The notes beneath the pieces are model-generated. The model was not told where the DNA came from. It was given only the letters and a program-made list of their open reading frames with translations, and did no database searches. A program made the translations under genes and the position numbers. From contig CAWHOY010000008.1 in assembly GCA_963831155.1 (NCBI GenBank), positions 310,001 to 374,000 on the forward strand: a DNA stretch of 64,000 bases, written 5' to 3'. Below, one piece after another: positions 18,764 through 26,885 of the stretch. Every line of letters begins with the position of its first letter. Within the stretch, counting starts at the first letter, position 1. This DNA comes from CAVRXQ01 sp963831155. Its GTDB lineage: Bacteria; Actinomycetota; Acidimicrobiia; Acidimicrobiales; Bog-793.

Positions 18764-19726
18764 GTGATCTCCGCCGAGCGACTGACCAAGCACTACGGCT
18801 CGACACTCGCCGTCGACGATCTGAGCTTCACCCTGCAACCCGGCATCGTGACGGGGTTCCTCGGTCCGAACGGGTCGGGCAAATCGACGACGATGCGGAT
18901 GATCCTCGATCTCGACCATCCCGATCGCGGACAGGTGCGGATCGCGGGCAAACCCTACGGCAAGCTGCGCTGGCCGCTTCGCGAGATTTCCGGGCTGCTC
19001 GAGGCGAAGTCCGTCCACCCCGGACGCAGCGCCTACAACCACCTCCTGATGCTCGCCCAGACCAACAGCATCGAGAAGCGGCGCGTCGACGATGTCCTCG
19101 AGCTCGTCGGCCTCTCCAGCGTCGCCAAAAAGCGCGCCGGGACCTTCTCACTGGGAATGAGCCAGCGTCTCGGCATCGCCGCGGCGCTCCTAGGTGACCC
19201 CGGCATTCTTATTTTTGACGAGCCGGTGAACGGACTCGATCCGGAAGGGATCCGTTGGGTACGGCTGTTGCTCCGCCATCTGGCATCCGAGGGCCGGACG
19301 GTCTTTGTCTCGAGCCACCTGATGAGCGAGATGGCACTCACCGCCGATCACGTCATCGTGATCGGAAAGGGCCGACTGATCGCTGACACGCCGATGCGCG
19401 ACTTCGTGAGTCAACGGTCGCAAGTGCGCGTACGGGTGCGGTCGCCGCGACTCGAAGAGCTCGTCGCGATGCTGCGCGACCGACCCGGAGTCGGCGTCGA
19501 GACGAATGACGGGACGGCGGAGATCACCGGGGTTCAGGCATCCGAGATCGGCGATCTCGCCGCGTCGCATGGGATCGCGGTCCATGAACTCACGCCCGTG
19601 ACCGTCTCGCTCGAAGAGGCGTTCATGGAGAGCACCGAAGACTCGGCCGAGTTCCACACCGCAGCAGCACCCGGTGCTGCGAAAGCTGTGCCCGACCCTT
19701 CGGCTGAAGGCGCGGCCGCGCGATGA
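18764..19726 (+). CDS. ABC transporter ATP-binding protein
   Basis: A 320-residue ATPase of an exporter-type (ABC-2-like) transporter. Walker A GPNGSGKST is at about residues 34-42, the signature FSLGMSQR near residue 130, and Walker B LIFDEPVNGLDPEG near residue 150. The switch His is in VSSHLMSEM. The domain after about residue 220 resembles the C-terminal part of bacitracin/antibiotic-export ATPases (BcrA/DrrA type). The GTG start at 18764 immediately follows the weak coding stretch upstream. The stop overlaps the permease ATG (ATGA), so both subunits are made together. The substrate cannot be told from sequence. Confidence 0.9.
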   Translation: MISAERLTKHYGSTLAVDDLSFTLQPGIVTGFLGPNGSGKSTTMRMILDLDHPDRGQVRIAGKPYGKLRWPLREISGLLEAKSVHPGRSAYNHLLMLAQTNSIEKRRVDDVLELVGLSSVAKKRAGTFSLGMSQRLGIAAALLGDPGILIFDEPVNGLDPEGIRWVRLLLRHLASEGRTVFVSSHLMSEMALTADHVIVIGKGRLIADTPMRDFVSQRSQVRVRVRSPRLEELVAMLRDRPGVGVETNDGTAEITGVQASEIGDLAASHGIAVHELTPVTVSLEEAFMESTEDSAEFHTAAAPGAAKAVPDPSAEGAAAR

Positions 19727-20583
19727 GCGTCACCGAAGCCGCCGTCGCGCCCGGGCCGCCGACCGGCCCGCTCGCTCACAAGGATTATCCGGGGCACTAC
19801 GGCCCGATCCAGCTCATCCGGTCAGAATGGACGAAGTTGCGCAGCGTCCGATCGACGACGCGCACACTGGTTATCACGATCGTCGTCGTGATCGGGATCG
19901 GAGCCATTGCCACCGCGGTCACTGCGGCGCACTGGAATCAGGGCATCAACCGCTTCGGCTTCGACCCCACCCAGCGAAGCCTGGCGGGATTGTTCTTCGG
20001 GCAGATCGCGATCGGAGTTCTCGGCGTGCTCGTCATCACCGGCGAGTATTCCTCTGGCACGATCCGCGCGACCCTCGCCGCTTCGCCGAACCGGCCACTC
20101 GTGCTCGCCTGCAAGGCGGCGGTGTACGGATTCGTCGCGCTCGTCACGAGCGAGATCATCACATTCGTCGCGTTCTTCGTCGGCCAGGATCTTTTGAAGG
20201 GGACCACTCCGTACGCGACACTCAGTCAACCGGGTGTGTTGCGTGCCGTCGCGGGCTCCGGACTCGTCCTGGCGGTGATGGGGCTGTTCGCCCTCGGCCT
20301 CGGGACGATCATTCGCCATACGGCAGGTGCCATCTTCGCCTACGTCGCGATCCTCCTCGTTGTGCCGCTCATCTTGCAGGCGTTCCCGGTGTCCGTGCAG
20401 CACGACCTGCTGAAGTTCATGCCCCTTTTGATCGGGGAGCACATGGGATCGACGGTCGGGACAGATCAGGACTTCGGCAATGCTCCGCTGTTCACGCAGT
20501 GGGCGGGGTTCGGGATCATCTGCGCCTATACGGGGTTCTTGTTGCTGCTCGGGGGATTCCTCTTCAAACGTCGCGATGCCTAG
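19723..20583 (+). CDS. ABC-2 type transporter permease
   Basis: A 286-residue integral membrane protein with about six hydrophobic helices, starting with a cytosolic segment ending IRSEWTKLRSVRSTTRT. That segment is the usual N-terminal signature of ABC-2 permeases that work with BcrA/DrrA-like ATPases. Helices are seen around residues 47-67, 84-105, 127-148, 172-196, 202-221 and 255-278. It overlaps the ATPase gene by 4 bases. The partner ATPase and this permease together would form an efflux system or lipid/antibiotic exporter; the specific cargo is unknown. Confidence 0.85.
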   Translation: MSVTEAAVAPGPPTGPLAHKDYPGHYGPIQLIRSEWTKLRSVRSTTRTLVITIVVVIGIGAIATAVTAAHWNQGINRFGFDPTQRSLAGLFFGQIAIGVLGVLVITGEYSSGTIRATLAASPNRPLVLACKAAVYGFVALVTSEIITFVAFFVGQDLLKGTTPYATLSQPGVLRAVAGSGLVLAVMGLFALGLGTIIRHTAGAIFAYVAILLVVPLILQAFPVSVQHDLLKFMPLLIGEHMGSTVGTDQDFGNAPLFTQWAGFGIICAYTGFLLLLGGFLFKRRDA

Positions 20584-20666
20584 GCGCGATCTCGACCTCG
20601 CGACGAGCCCAGCGAGGAAATCCTGACGCGCTCTGCCGGTGGGGCGCGGCAGCTTGGATGCTCGGT

Positions 20667-20672
20667 TATACC
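20667..20672 (+). promoter_or_regulatory. Possible -10 element of a leaderless gene
   Basis: The hexamer TATACC lies 5 bases before the GTG at 20678, so transcription would begin at or next to the start codon. No matching -35 box is seen. Leaderless mRNAs are common in actinobacteria, so this arrangement is plausible but unproven. Confidence 0.35.
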
Positions 20673-20677
20673 CTGCT

Positions 20678-21433
20678 GTGAGCAACCGCGGCTTGGTGGG
20701 CTTGATCTCTTGCGCGCTTGCGCTTTGTGCCTGGTGCGGCTGGGTGAGCGGATTCCACCGCACCACGGCACCCGCTGTTGCGACGTGGGCGATATCACTT
20801 GCGGCGATCGCAAGCGTCAACGTCATGTTTTGGCGGGGCAGCCATGGTCGCCAACCTGGATGGCGCCTCCGCCCAGCAGACGACCCCTGGCCGCGAGCGA
20901 ATCAGCTTGGACGTCTCGGCGTCTTGGTGGGCATCTCTCCGTGGCTCGGGCTAGTACTCGTCATCGTCGTCTGGGAAATCCTCGGAATCGACACTGGCAG
21001 TTCTGAGCCACACCTCACGATCAGTGCGCTCGCCCAAGCGTTCCGCCTCCTGAACGCCGCGCTTTTGCTCGTGTGGATGCTGGCAGGACTCGGCTACGGG
21101 GTCGCTCGCGCGAAGGCTCCCGTCGTCTCCCGACCCGGGCCACGCGACCCGGGTGCCGCGGGGGGCTCTGTTTTGACGAGCGGCTGCCTGGCGGGCACGC
21201 ACCTGCCGACGGTCGCGCTCGGGCTCCTCCTGCCGGCGAACCGAGCCGTCGGCGTGGGCTTCTGGCTGGGAGTCGTGGTTGTTGGAGTGGCCATCGACTT
21301 TCTCGCCAGGCATTCGGGCGGGCACCTCGCGAATGCTGGAGAACTGCTGCGGCTCGTCACATCCTCCATGGCGGGAAGGTTCGTCTTGATCGCGGCGTGG
21401 ACGTTCGCCGGGTGGCATTTGTTCGCCTATTGA
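20678..21433 (+). CDS. Hypothetical membrane protein
   Basis: A 251-residue protein with about six hydrophobic segments, not recognised. Helices fall near residues 5-22, 30-47, 80-102, 118-140, 180-215 and 230-248. There is a soluble loop rich in Pro, Gly and Arg around residues 140-165. The start is taken as GTG 20678, where the protein would begin MSNRGLVGLIS. A frame extension 13 codons upstream is possible but lacks a ribosome binding site. Its 3' end overlaps the 3' end of the convergent YfhO-like gene by 77 bases, which may mean that one of the two ends is misassigned. It follows the ABC genes after 94 bases but probably has its own promoter. Confidence 0.6.
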   Translation: MSNRGLVGLISCALALCAWCGWVSGFHRTTAPAVATWAISLAAIASVNVMFWRGSHGRQPGWRLRPADDPWPRANQLGRLGVLVGISPWLGLVLVIVVWEILGIDTGSSEPHLTISALAQAFRLLNAALLLVWMLAGLGYGVARAKAPVVSRPGPRDPGAAGGSVLTSGCLAGTHLPTVALGLLLPANRAVGVGFWLGVVVVGVAIDFLARHSGGHLANAGELLRLVTSSMAGRFVLIAAWTFAGWHLFAY

Positions 21434-24023
21434 TGTCGAGCGCGACGAGGGCGAGCACCATGACGACGCCCGCGGCGGCGAGACCTTCGCCAAGGGAGAG
21501 CCCAGGCGGGTCGTAGCGGTACGTCACGACAGACGTGCCCTTCGGAATATCGATCGCCTGAACGACCCCGTCGCGCATCGGCGTGACAGTTGATTTCTGT
21601 CCGTCGTGATTGATCGTCGCGGCCCAACCCGGCAGCGCCGCCACGTCGCGCACCAACAACACCTTTTGCGGCGAGGTCACCGACACGGACTCGGTCGGCG
21701 TCCACGGTGACGATGAAAGGACACGGGCGACAAGGCGGACGGGTCGGCCGTCGATTGGCGATACCGCGGTGAATGGTGCCTTGGCGTTGGCATCGCGGAA
21801 GACGAAATACGGACCGATTCGTCCGGCCGCCACCCAGTGCGGAGGCGTCACCGAGGCTGAGAGCGCGCCGTCGAGGCCGAAGGTTCGCCCTTTCGCTGTC
21901 GTCACCGTTGCATCGATCGACGTCACGCCTCCGGGAGCGGCGGGGAATTCGATCCCGATCGCGCGCACGTCGCGAGACCACGCCGCCTGCTCTCCACACG
22001 ATGCGCGCACGAAGTGCATCGCGCTTGCGCTCGTCGCGCCGATGAGGTGTGCGCGCGACTCGAACGCCGCGATCGACTGCAACGGCGTGTAGCCGTAACC
22101 GACGCAGATCGAGCGCACGTCGACGTACTCGCCGAAGTAGCGCGTCGTCCCGCCGGACGATTCCAAACGGAGCTGGTCTCGTCCCGGTCGGGCGGGGTCG
22201 CTTTCGAAAGAGGACGGCAGTACCAGCAGCGCGCGGACGTCGAGGCTGTCGAAGACGCTCGTCGAAAAGGCGGATGGCGACGCCGTGTCCTGGTCGTGCG
22301 TGCCGGTCGCCGCAGCGTACGGACCCCACGTGAGCGAGCCGTAACCCTGCGCGCTCGGGATCTTGAAAAGGACGTTGAGGTTCGGCGCGCCGAGGTCGTC
22401 GAGGACGAATCGTCCGCCGCGCCCGTGATCGACGACGACAAACCTGCCGTTCGGGCCGACGCTCCGCTGGAGCGCGACTTCGTAGCGGTTCGGGCGGCCG
22501 AGATCCTTCGAGCGGATCGGCGCGAGTGAGGTCTGGTTGACGGTGAACAACAGCAGGTCGAGCGCGACGGCGATGATGAGCACCACCGACCGCCTCCGGC
22601 GCGAGAGGCGCGGACCGACGACGAAGACGACGCCGACGAAAAGCGCCAGTGCGCACGAAACGCCGAGGTATGGCGCGACCCGCCAGACCGTCCAATGACC
22701 GACGTCGCGTCCGGCGACCGACCGCGCGAACGCCGCACCGCCGACCACCGCCGCGATCGCCAGCGCGAAGACGGCGAGCGACGGCACGACGACGGACCAT
22801 TTCTCGAGCGCCCGCCAAAGCACCGATCGGGCCGCGTCCTCCCTCCTCGGCAGTGCCGAGCCGGGATCGAGGAACTCGGCTGAGACGAATCCGCCGAGCA
22901 CGGAGAACGACGCCGCCAGCAAGACGAGCGCCCGGCTCGGCAGGCGGCTCTCTCCGACGACCGGTAGGTGCCGGACCACGTGGGGGACGAACGTCGCCGG
23001 TCCGAGCGCGACGAGAACGCCGATCGCGCCGATGAGATACCAGACGCGAATGCGAGATGCGTTCGGCGAGCGAACAAGGAACAGCAGCGCGACGACGCCG
23101 ACGAGCGCGACGAGGCCGGGGTAGACGTCGATCTCTGCGAGGTTGGCACCACCGACGTAGTGACGAAGACCGATGAGCCCGCCGCCTAACAGATGGGGGA
23201 GCGCGACCAAGGACAGCTCGGCTGGACGCACCGATCCCTGGGTGAGGAACGCGAACGGGACCGCCGCGCGTTGCGACACGGCGACGAAGCGATCGGCGGG
23301 GACCACCTGGATCGAGGCGATGAGCCCACCGGCGATCGTGCCAAGCACGATCAAAGCCGTCGCGCGCAGGCGTCGGGTGCTCGAGACGACGACCGAGATC
23401 GCAAAAATGCCCGCACCGAGCGCCGCATAGAAGTCGGACTCTGGATTGCCGGACAACCCGGTCGTCGCGACGGCGAGACCGAGGAACGCCGTCCAACCAA
23501 GAAGATGTCGGCTCGGGCCGCGTCCGATGCGTTGCAACGCGACGAGAACAAAGGCGAGGCTCGCCGCTGTCTGCACGACGTCGAGATGGATCGCCTGCGA
23601 CGAGACGTACCCGCCGAGCCCGTAGAGCGCGCCACCGATCCCGGCCGGAAGCGGCTCGAGGCCCTCGCAACGCAAAAAGCAGTACAGACCGACCGCCGCC
23701 CCGCCGAACGCGACCACCTCGACTCCGACCCAGGCGACGATGCCGGGCAAGAACGCGAAAAGGGCGATGTCGGGGAAGGCGACCGTGGCGTTCGCCGAAG
23801 CGAGCAGGGGGGTGCCGGCCCAGCCGAAGGGGTTGTAGATCGGCAAGTGGCCGTGGGCGAGGATCTCTCCCGCGAGAACCCGCAGCGGGTAGTTCTGGAT
23901 GATGTTGTCGCCCGTGAGCAGGGGATATCCGGCGGCTGCCGGGATCGCGAAGACGACGAGCGGGATCCCGATCAGCAGACCGAGCGCGACGAGATCGCCG
24001 CGCCGACGACTCCAGAAGGTCAC
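21357..24023 (-). CDS. YfhO-like large membrane protein
   Basis: An 888-residue protein with roughly a dozen membrane helices in the first 500 residues, followed by a long extracytoplasmic domain and a final helix near residue 850. The N-terminal part has the pattern of YfhO/GT-C type proteins: GYPLLTGDNIIQNYPLR followed by a cluster of helices with GWAGTPLLASANATV. YfhO-type proteins in Gram-positives are involved in glycosylating wall or lipid polymers, and GT-C folds use polyprenyl-phosphate sugars. A cell-envelope glycosyltransferase role is therefore likely, but the catalytic residues are not certain. The start is GTG 24023. A much longer upstream extension is Arg/Pro-rich and looks non-coding. 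Divergent from the mptB-like gene. Confidence 0.75.
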   Translation of the reverse strand: MTFWSRRRGDLVALGLLIGIPLVVFAIPAAAGYPLLTGDNIIQNYPLRVLAGEILAHGHLPIYNPFGWAGTPLLASANATVAFPDIALFAFLPGIVAWVGVEVVAFGGAAVGLYCFLRCEGLEPLPAGIGGALYGLGGYVSSQAIHLDVVQTAASLAFVLVALQRIGRGPSRHLLGWTAFLGLAVATTGLSGNPESDFYAALGAGIFAISVVVSSTRRLRATALIVLGTIAGGLIASIQVVPADRFVAVSQRAAVPFAFLTQGSVRPAELSLVALPHLLGGGLIGLRHYVGGANLAEIDVYPGLVALVGVVALLFLVRSPNASRIRVWYLIGAIGVLVALGPATFVPHVVRHLPVVGESRLPSRALVLLAASFSVLGGFVSAEFLDPGSALPRREDAARSVLWRALEKWSVVVPSLAVFALAIAAVVGGAAFARSVAGRDVGHWTVWRVAPYLGVSCALALFVGVVFVVGPRLSRRRRSVVLIIAVALDLLLFTVNQTSLAPIRSKDLGRPNRYEVALQRSVGPNGRFVVVDHGRGGRFVLDDLGAPNLNVLFKIPSAQGYGSLTWGPYAAATGTHDQDTASPSAFSTSVFDSLDVRALLVLPSSFESDPARPGRDQLRLESSGGTTRYFGEYVDVRSICVGYGYTPLQSIAAFESRAHLIGATSASAMHFVRASCGEQAAWSRDVRAIGIEFPAAPGGVTSIDATVTTAKGRTFGLDGALSASVTPPHWVAAGRIGPYFVFRDANAKAPFTAVSPIDGRPVRLVARVLSSSPWTPTESVSVTSPQKVLLVRDVAALPGWAATINHDGQKSTVTPMRDGVVQAIDIPKGTSVVTYRYDPPGLSLGEGLAAAGVVMVLALVALDINRRTNATRRTSTPRSRRTFPPWRM

Positions 24024-24184
24024 GTCGGCCGGGGCTCCGAGCCGGTGCAAAAGACACCGCCGTGGGTGCGCGTGCCGGTTGGAACGAGGGCTCCCACGGC
24101 GGGGACGGTACCGAAGGTCCGGTGGCGAGGGCGGGACCGTGGCGATGACCCAAGCGCCCGAAGCCAGATCACAGGTGGGCTCGG

Positions 24185-24190
24185 TAGGAT
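24185..24190 (+). promoter_or_regulatory. Possible -10 element, leaderless start
   Basis: TAGGAT ends 6 bases before the GTG at 24197, so the transcript would start at or very near the start codon. No -35 match is visible 16-18 bases upstream. It lies in the 173-base gap shared with the divergent YfhO-like gene. Confidence 0.35.
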
Positions 24191-24196
24191 CTCGAC

Positions 24197-25915
24197 GTGT
24201 CGACCGGAGGACTCGACCTCGGGGCCGAGGCTCGGCCGGACACCGACGACCGGGGCGAACCTCCACTTCCCTCGAATCCCGTTCTCGCGCTCGCCGAGCG
24301 CATATTCGTCCTCGACTACTCCTATGACTGGGGTTGGCTGAACGCGATTCGCGCGCACTTGCGCGCGTGGTTCGCCCGCTGGCATCGACGGGAAGTCGAC
24401 ACTGAGCCGTACGCGCGTGGCGTGACGAAGGTCGGCGGTGCGCTGTGGCGGGCGGCGGCGATGGGTTTCATCGCTTCGGTCGCCATCTTCTTCGGTGCGA
24501 CTCAGCGCGACTCTCCGTTCACGTCGAAGCTCCCCGGCGCGTGGTTCTTCGGCATCCCGCCCCAGCCGGCGATCGCCGGGTACCACCCCCCGCCTGGCCA
24601 GACGCTCTTCCTCGGCGTGATCGCTGTCTACGGCGGTGTCTTTTTGATGATCGGAGCCTGGTACGACGTCGTGAAGTTCGTCTCGTCGCACCGCGGCTTT
24701 CCAGTCGCGCGACTCATTCCGGTGTTCGCCGCGTGGGTTCTACCGATGCTCTTTGTGGCGCCGCTTTTCAGCAAGGACGTCTACGCGTATGCCGCGCAAG
24801 GCGAAATGATGAGCCACGGCATCAACCCATATCTGTACGGGACCAACGTCCTCGGTGCGACGCCGTTCTCGCGTCTCGCCGACCCGTTGTGGGGCTACGT
24901 GACCTCGCCCTACGGTCCGATGTTCCTCGCCATCGACGGTTGGATCGTGACGCTGTCGAGCCACGACCTCCTCGCGTCGGTCGTCGGTCTGCGAATGCTC
25001 GAACTTTTCGGCGTCGTGATCGGCGCGGCGGCGATTCCGACGATCGCGAGATCCTTCGGTCGCGACGAGGCAACCGCCTTCGCTCTCGCCGTGTTGAACC
25101 CGCTGATCATCTTGAACTTGATTGCCGGGGCGCACAACGACGCGCTGATGATCGGACTCCTCGTCTTTGGCTACGCGCTCGCGCGCCGAGGTCATCCGGT
25201 CTGGGGGATCATCGTCTGCGGTTTTGCCGCGTCCGTGAAAGTGCCGGCGATCATCGGCGCGCTCTATATCGGATGGGATTGGCTCGGACAAGGCCGCAGC
25301 GTCCGCGAGCGGATCCGACCAACCGCGACCGCGTTGATCCTCGCAGTCGCGACGATGGCGGCGCTCTCCGAAGCGGTCGGACTCGGTTGGGGATGGATCT
25401 CCGGGCTCTCGAACCCCGACACGGTGCGCTCGTGGCTCGACCCGGCGACGGGGATCGGCTTGGCATTGGGCCACATCGTCCACGCCGTCGGCCTCGGACG
25501 CCACACACACCTGCTGCTCACGGTGGCACGGGGAAGCGCTTTCGTGCTGGCGTTCGCCGTTGCGCTGCGGCTCCTTTTGCGCTCAGACAAGATTGGGCCG
25601 CTGCGCGCGATGGGCTGGAGCCTGATCGCCTTCGTGGTCCTCGGCCCGGTGGTGCAGCCGTGGTACGCGTCGTGGGGATTCATCTTCTTGGCGCTCGTCG
25701 TCGAAGGACAAGCGCGTCGCCTGCTCATCGGATTCTCGGCCGTCGGCTGCTTCCTCGGACTGCCGGGCGGACGCGTGCTCTTGCACGAGCTCTCGATCGC
25801 GAACCCTGCCCTGATCGCCGGCGCATCGCTCGTGCTGGCGCTGATCGCGGTCGCATATCTGTATCCGAAGCTCCGTCACGTGCTCCCGCGCAAAGAGCTC
25901 GCCAAGACGGGCTGA
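24197..25915 (+). CDS. MptB-like polyprenol-phosphomannose alpha-1,6-mannosyltransferase
   Basis: A 572-residue GT-C type membrane glycosyltransferase with about 12 helices. The segment FSKDVYAYAAQGEMMSHGINPYLYG (shortened here to its key residues Asp-Val-Tyr and Gly-x-Asn-Pro-Tyr) is the acidic first loop typical of mycobacterial MptA/MptB and relatives. VTSPYGPMFLAIDGW, GAHNDALMIGLL and VVQPWYASWGFI also fit this family. In mycobacteria these enzymes extend lipomannan with alpha-1,6-mannose from polyprenyl-phosphomannose. The first 60 residues are soluble and acidic. GTG 24197 starts the gene; the divergent neighbour suggests a two-gene envelope-glycan unit. Confidence 0.8.
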   Translation: MSTGGLDLGAEARPDTDDRGEPPLPSNPVLALAERIFVLDYSYDWGWLNAIRAHLRAWFARWHRREVDTEPYARGVTKVGGALWRAAAMGFIASVAIFFGATQRDSPFTSKLPGAWFFGIPPQPAIAGYHPPPGQTLFLGVIAVYGGVFLMIGAWYDVVKFVSSHRGFPVARLIPVFAAWVLPMLFVAPLFSKDVYAYAAQGEMMSHGINPYLYGTNVLGATPFSRLADPLWGYVTSPYGPMFLAIDGWIVTLSSHDLLASVVGLRMLELFGVVIGAAAIPTIARSFGRDEATAFALAVLNPLIILNLIAGAHNDALMIGLLVFGYALARRGHPVWGIIVCGFAASVKVPAIIGALYIGWDWLGQGRSVRERIRPTATALILAVATMAALSEAVGLGWGWISGLSNPDTVRSWLDPATGIGLALGHIVHAVGLGRHTHLLLTVARGSAFVLAFAVALRLLLRSDKIGPLRAMGWSLIAFVVLGPVVQPWYASWGFIFLALVVEGQARRLLIGFSAVGCFLGLPGGRVLLHELSIANPALIAGASLVLALIAVAYLYPKLRHVLPRKELAKTG

Positions 25916-26002
25916 GGGCGTACGACCCCGAGTCGCGACAACGGGTTCGACAGTTGAGTTGGACCGAGTGACACGCCGCTGTCCGCGACCGCCGACGCGT
26001 CG

Positions 26003-26488
26003 TCAGAGCAGCACTTGCATCAGGCAGACGTCGAGCCAGCGGCCGAACTTCCTGCCGATCTCGCGCTCGATTCCGATTACTTCGAAACCGCACGCGCGGT
26101 GCACTGCGATCGACGCCGCGTGGTCGCCGACGATGCGGGCAATCAGCGCGTGAAATCCGTGCAGCCGGGCCTGGTCGACGAGCGCCGAGAGCAGCTCCTT
26201 GCCGACACCTTCGCCGCGATGCGAGGGCGCGACGTAGATCGAGTCCTCCGCCGTCGTCGAGTACCCGGGCCGAGTGCGGTACGGGGATAGGGAGGCGAAA
26301 CCGACGACCGCGCCGTCGATCTCCGCGACCAGCAGCGCGTAGACGCCAGAGTGTTCCGACATCCACGCGCGTTGTTCTTCGGGAGTGCGTTCGACGAGGT
26401 CGAAGGTGACCATCGAGCCCGTGACCTCGGCGTTGTAGATGGAACGGATCGCTTCGGCGTCCCCGGGGCACGCGACGCGGATTTCCAA
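26003..26488 (-). CDS. GNAT family N-acetyltransferase (phosphinothricin acetyltransferase-like)
   Basis: A 161-residue acetyl-CoA dependent acetyltransferase. The N-terminal segment IRVACPGDAEAIRSIYNAEV and the acetyl-CoA motif SIYVAPSHRGEGVGKELLSALVDQ (Arg-x-x-Gly-x-Gly) are clear. The closing segment IARIVGDHAASIAVHRACGFEVIG matches the PAT/YncA subfamily, which acetylates phosphinothricin-like herbicides, methionine sulfone or other amines. The substrate is unknown. I chose the TTG at 26488 because GAAGGAG lies 8-9 bases before it; a longer frame to 26518 would put this Shine-Dalgarno inside the gene. Confidence 0.88.
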   Translation of the reverse strand: MEIRVACPGDAEAIRSIYNAEVTGSMVTFDLVERTPEEQRAWMSEHSGVYALLVAEIDGAVVGFASLSPYRTRPGYSTTAEDSIYVAPSHRGEGVGKELLSALVDQARLHGFHALIARIVGDHAASIAVHRACGFEVIGIEREIGRKFGRWLDVCLMQVLL

Positions 26489-26566
26489 CTCGACCTCTCC
26501 TTCTTCGGGGCCTAACAAACGCGGGCAGGTATCATCGCCGCGTCGAGAGGCGATCTCGGCCGTGCC

Positions 26567-26639
26567 GCCCCCTTAGCTCAGTCGGCAGAGCACAGCCATG
26601 GTAAGGCTGGTGTCGTCGGTTCGATTCCGACAGGGGGCT
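26567..26639 (+). tRNA. tRNA-Thr (anticodon GGT)
   Basis: A 73-base tRNA. The acceptor stem pairs GCCCCCT with AGGGGGC. The anticodon loop is ATGGTAA on a CAGCC/GGCTG stem, and the T arm carries TTCGATT. The discriminator is T and CCA is not encoded. In mycobacteria tRNA-Thr also lies upstream of tRNA-Met and rpmG. Confidence 0.95.
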
Positions 26640-26816
26640 CTTCGGTTATGACATAGCCGCGTCACGCACGCGATGCGAACGTGGCATCGCATCGGCGCAG
26701 AACACTTCACCTCACACCGCTCTAATCGTTCGCGCATCGCACCGTCGCATCGACGTGTTAATCGTGGCGAAGCTGTTCGCACGTGTGATCCGGCGAACCG
26801 AACGTCGGACCGAAAG

Positions 26817-26845
26817 TTGTCAAATCCCAATCTCCATGGTCAATT
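26817..26845 (+). promoter_or_regulatory. Possible promoter of the secreted-protein gene
   Basis: TTGTCA and TCAATT are separated by 17 bases, about 40 bases before ATG 26886. The -35 box is good and the -10 box weak. The surrounding 200 bases are less GC-rich than the rest of the window. A strong AAGGAGGTC Shine-Dalgarno follows just before the ATG. Confidence 0.4.
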
Positions 26846-26885
26846 CGGTTCGGCCGTATGAATTAAGGGTGAAGGAGGTCGATCA

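Noticed and set aside
21427..24153. A 908-codon minus-strand frame overlapping the YfhO-like gene
   Set aside because: Extremely Arg/Pro/Ala-rich, in a different frame from the hydrophobic, patterned protein; a high-GC shadow.
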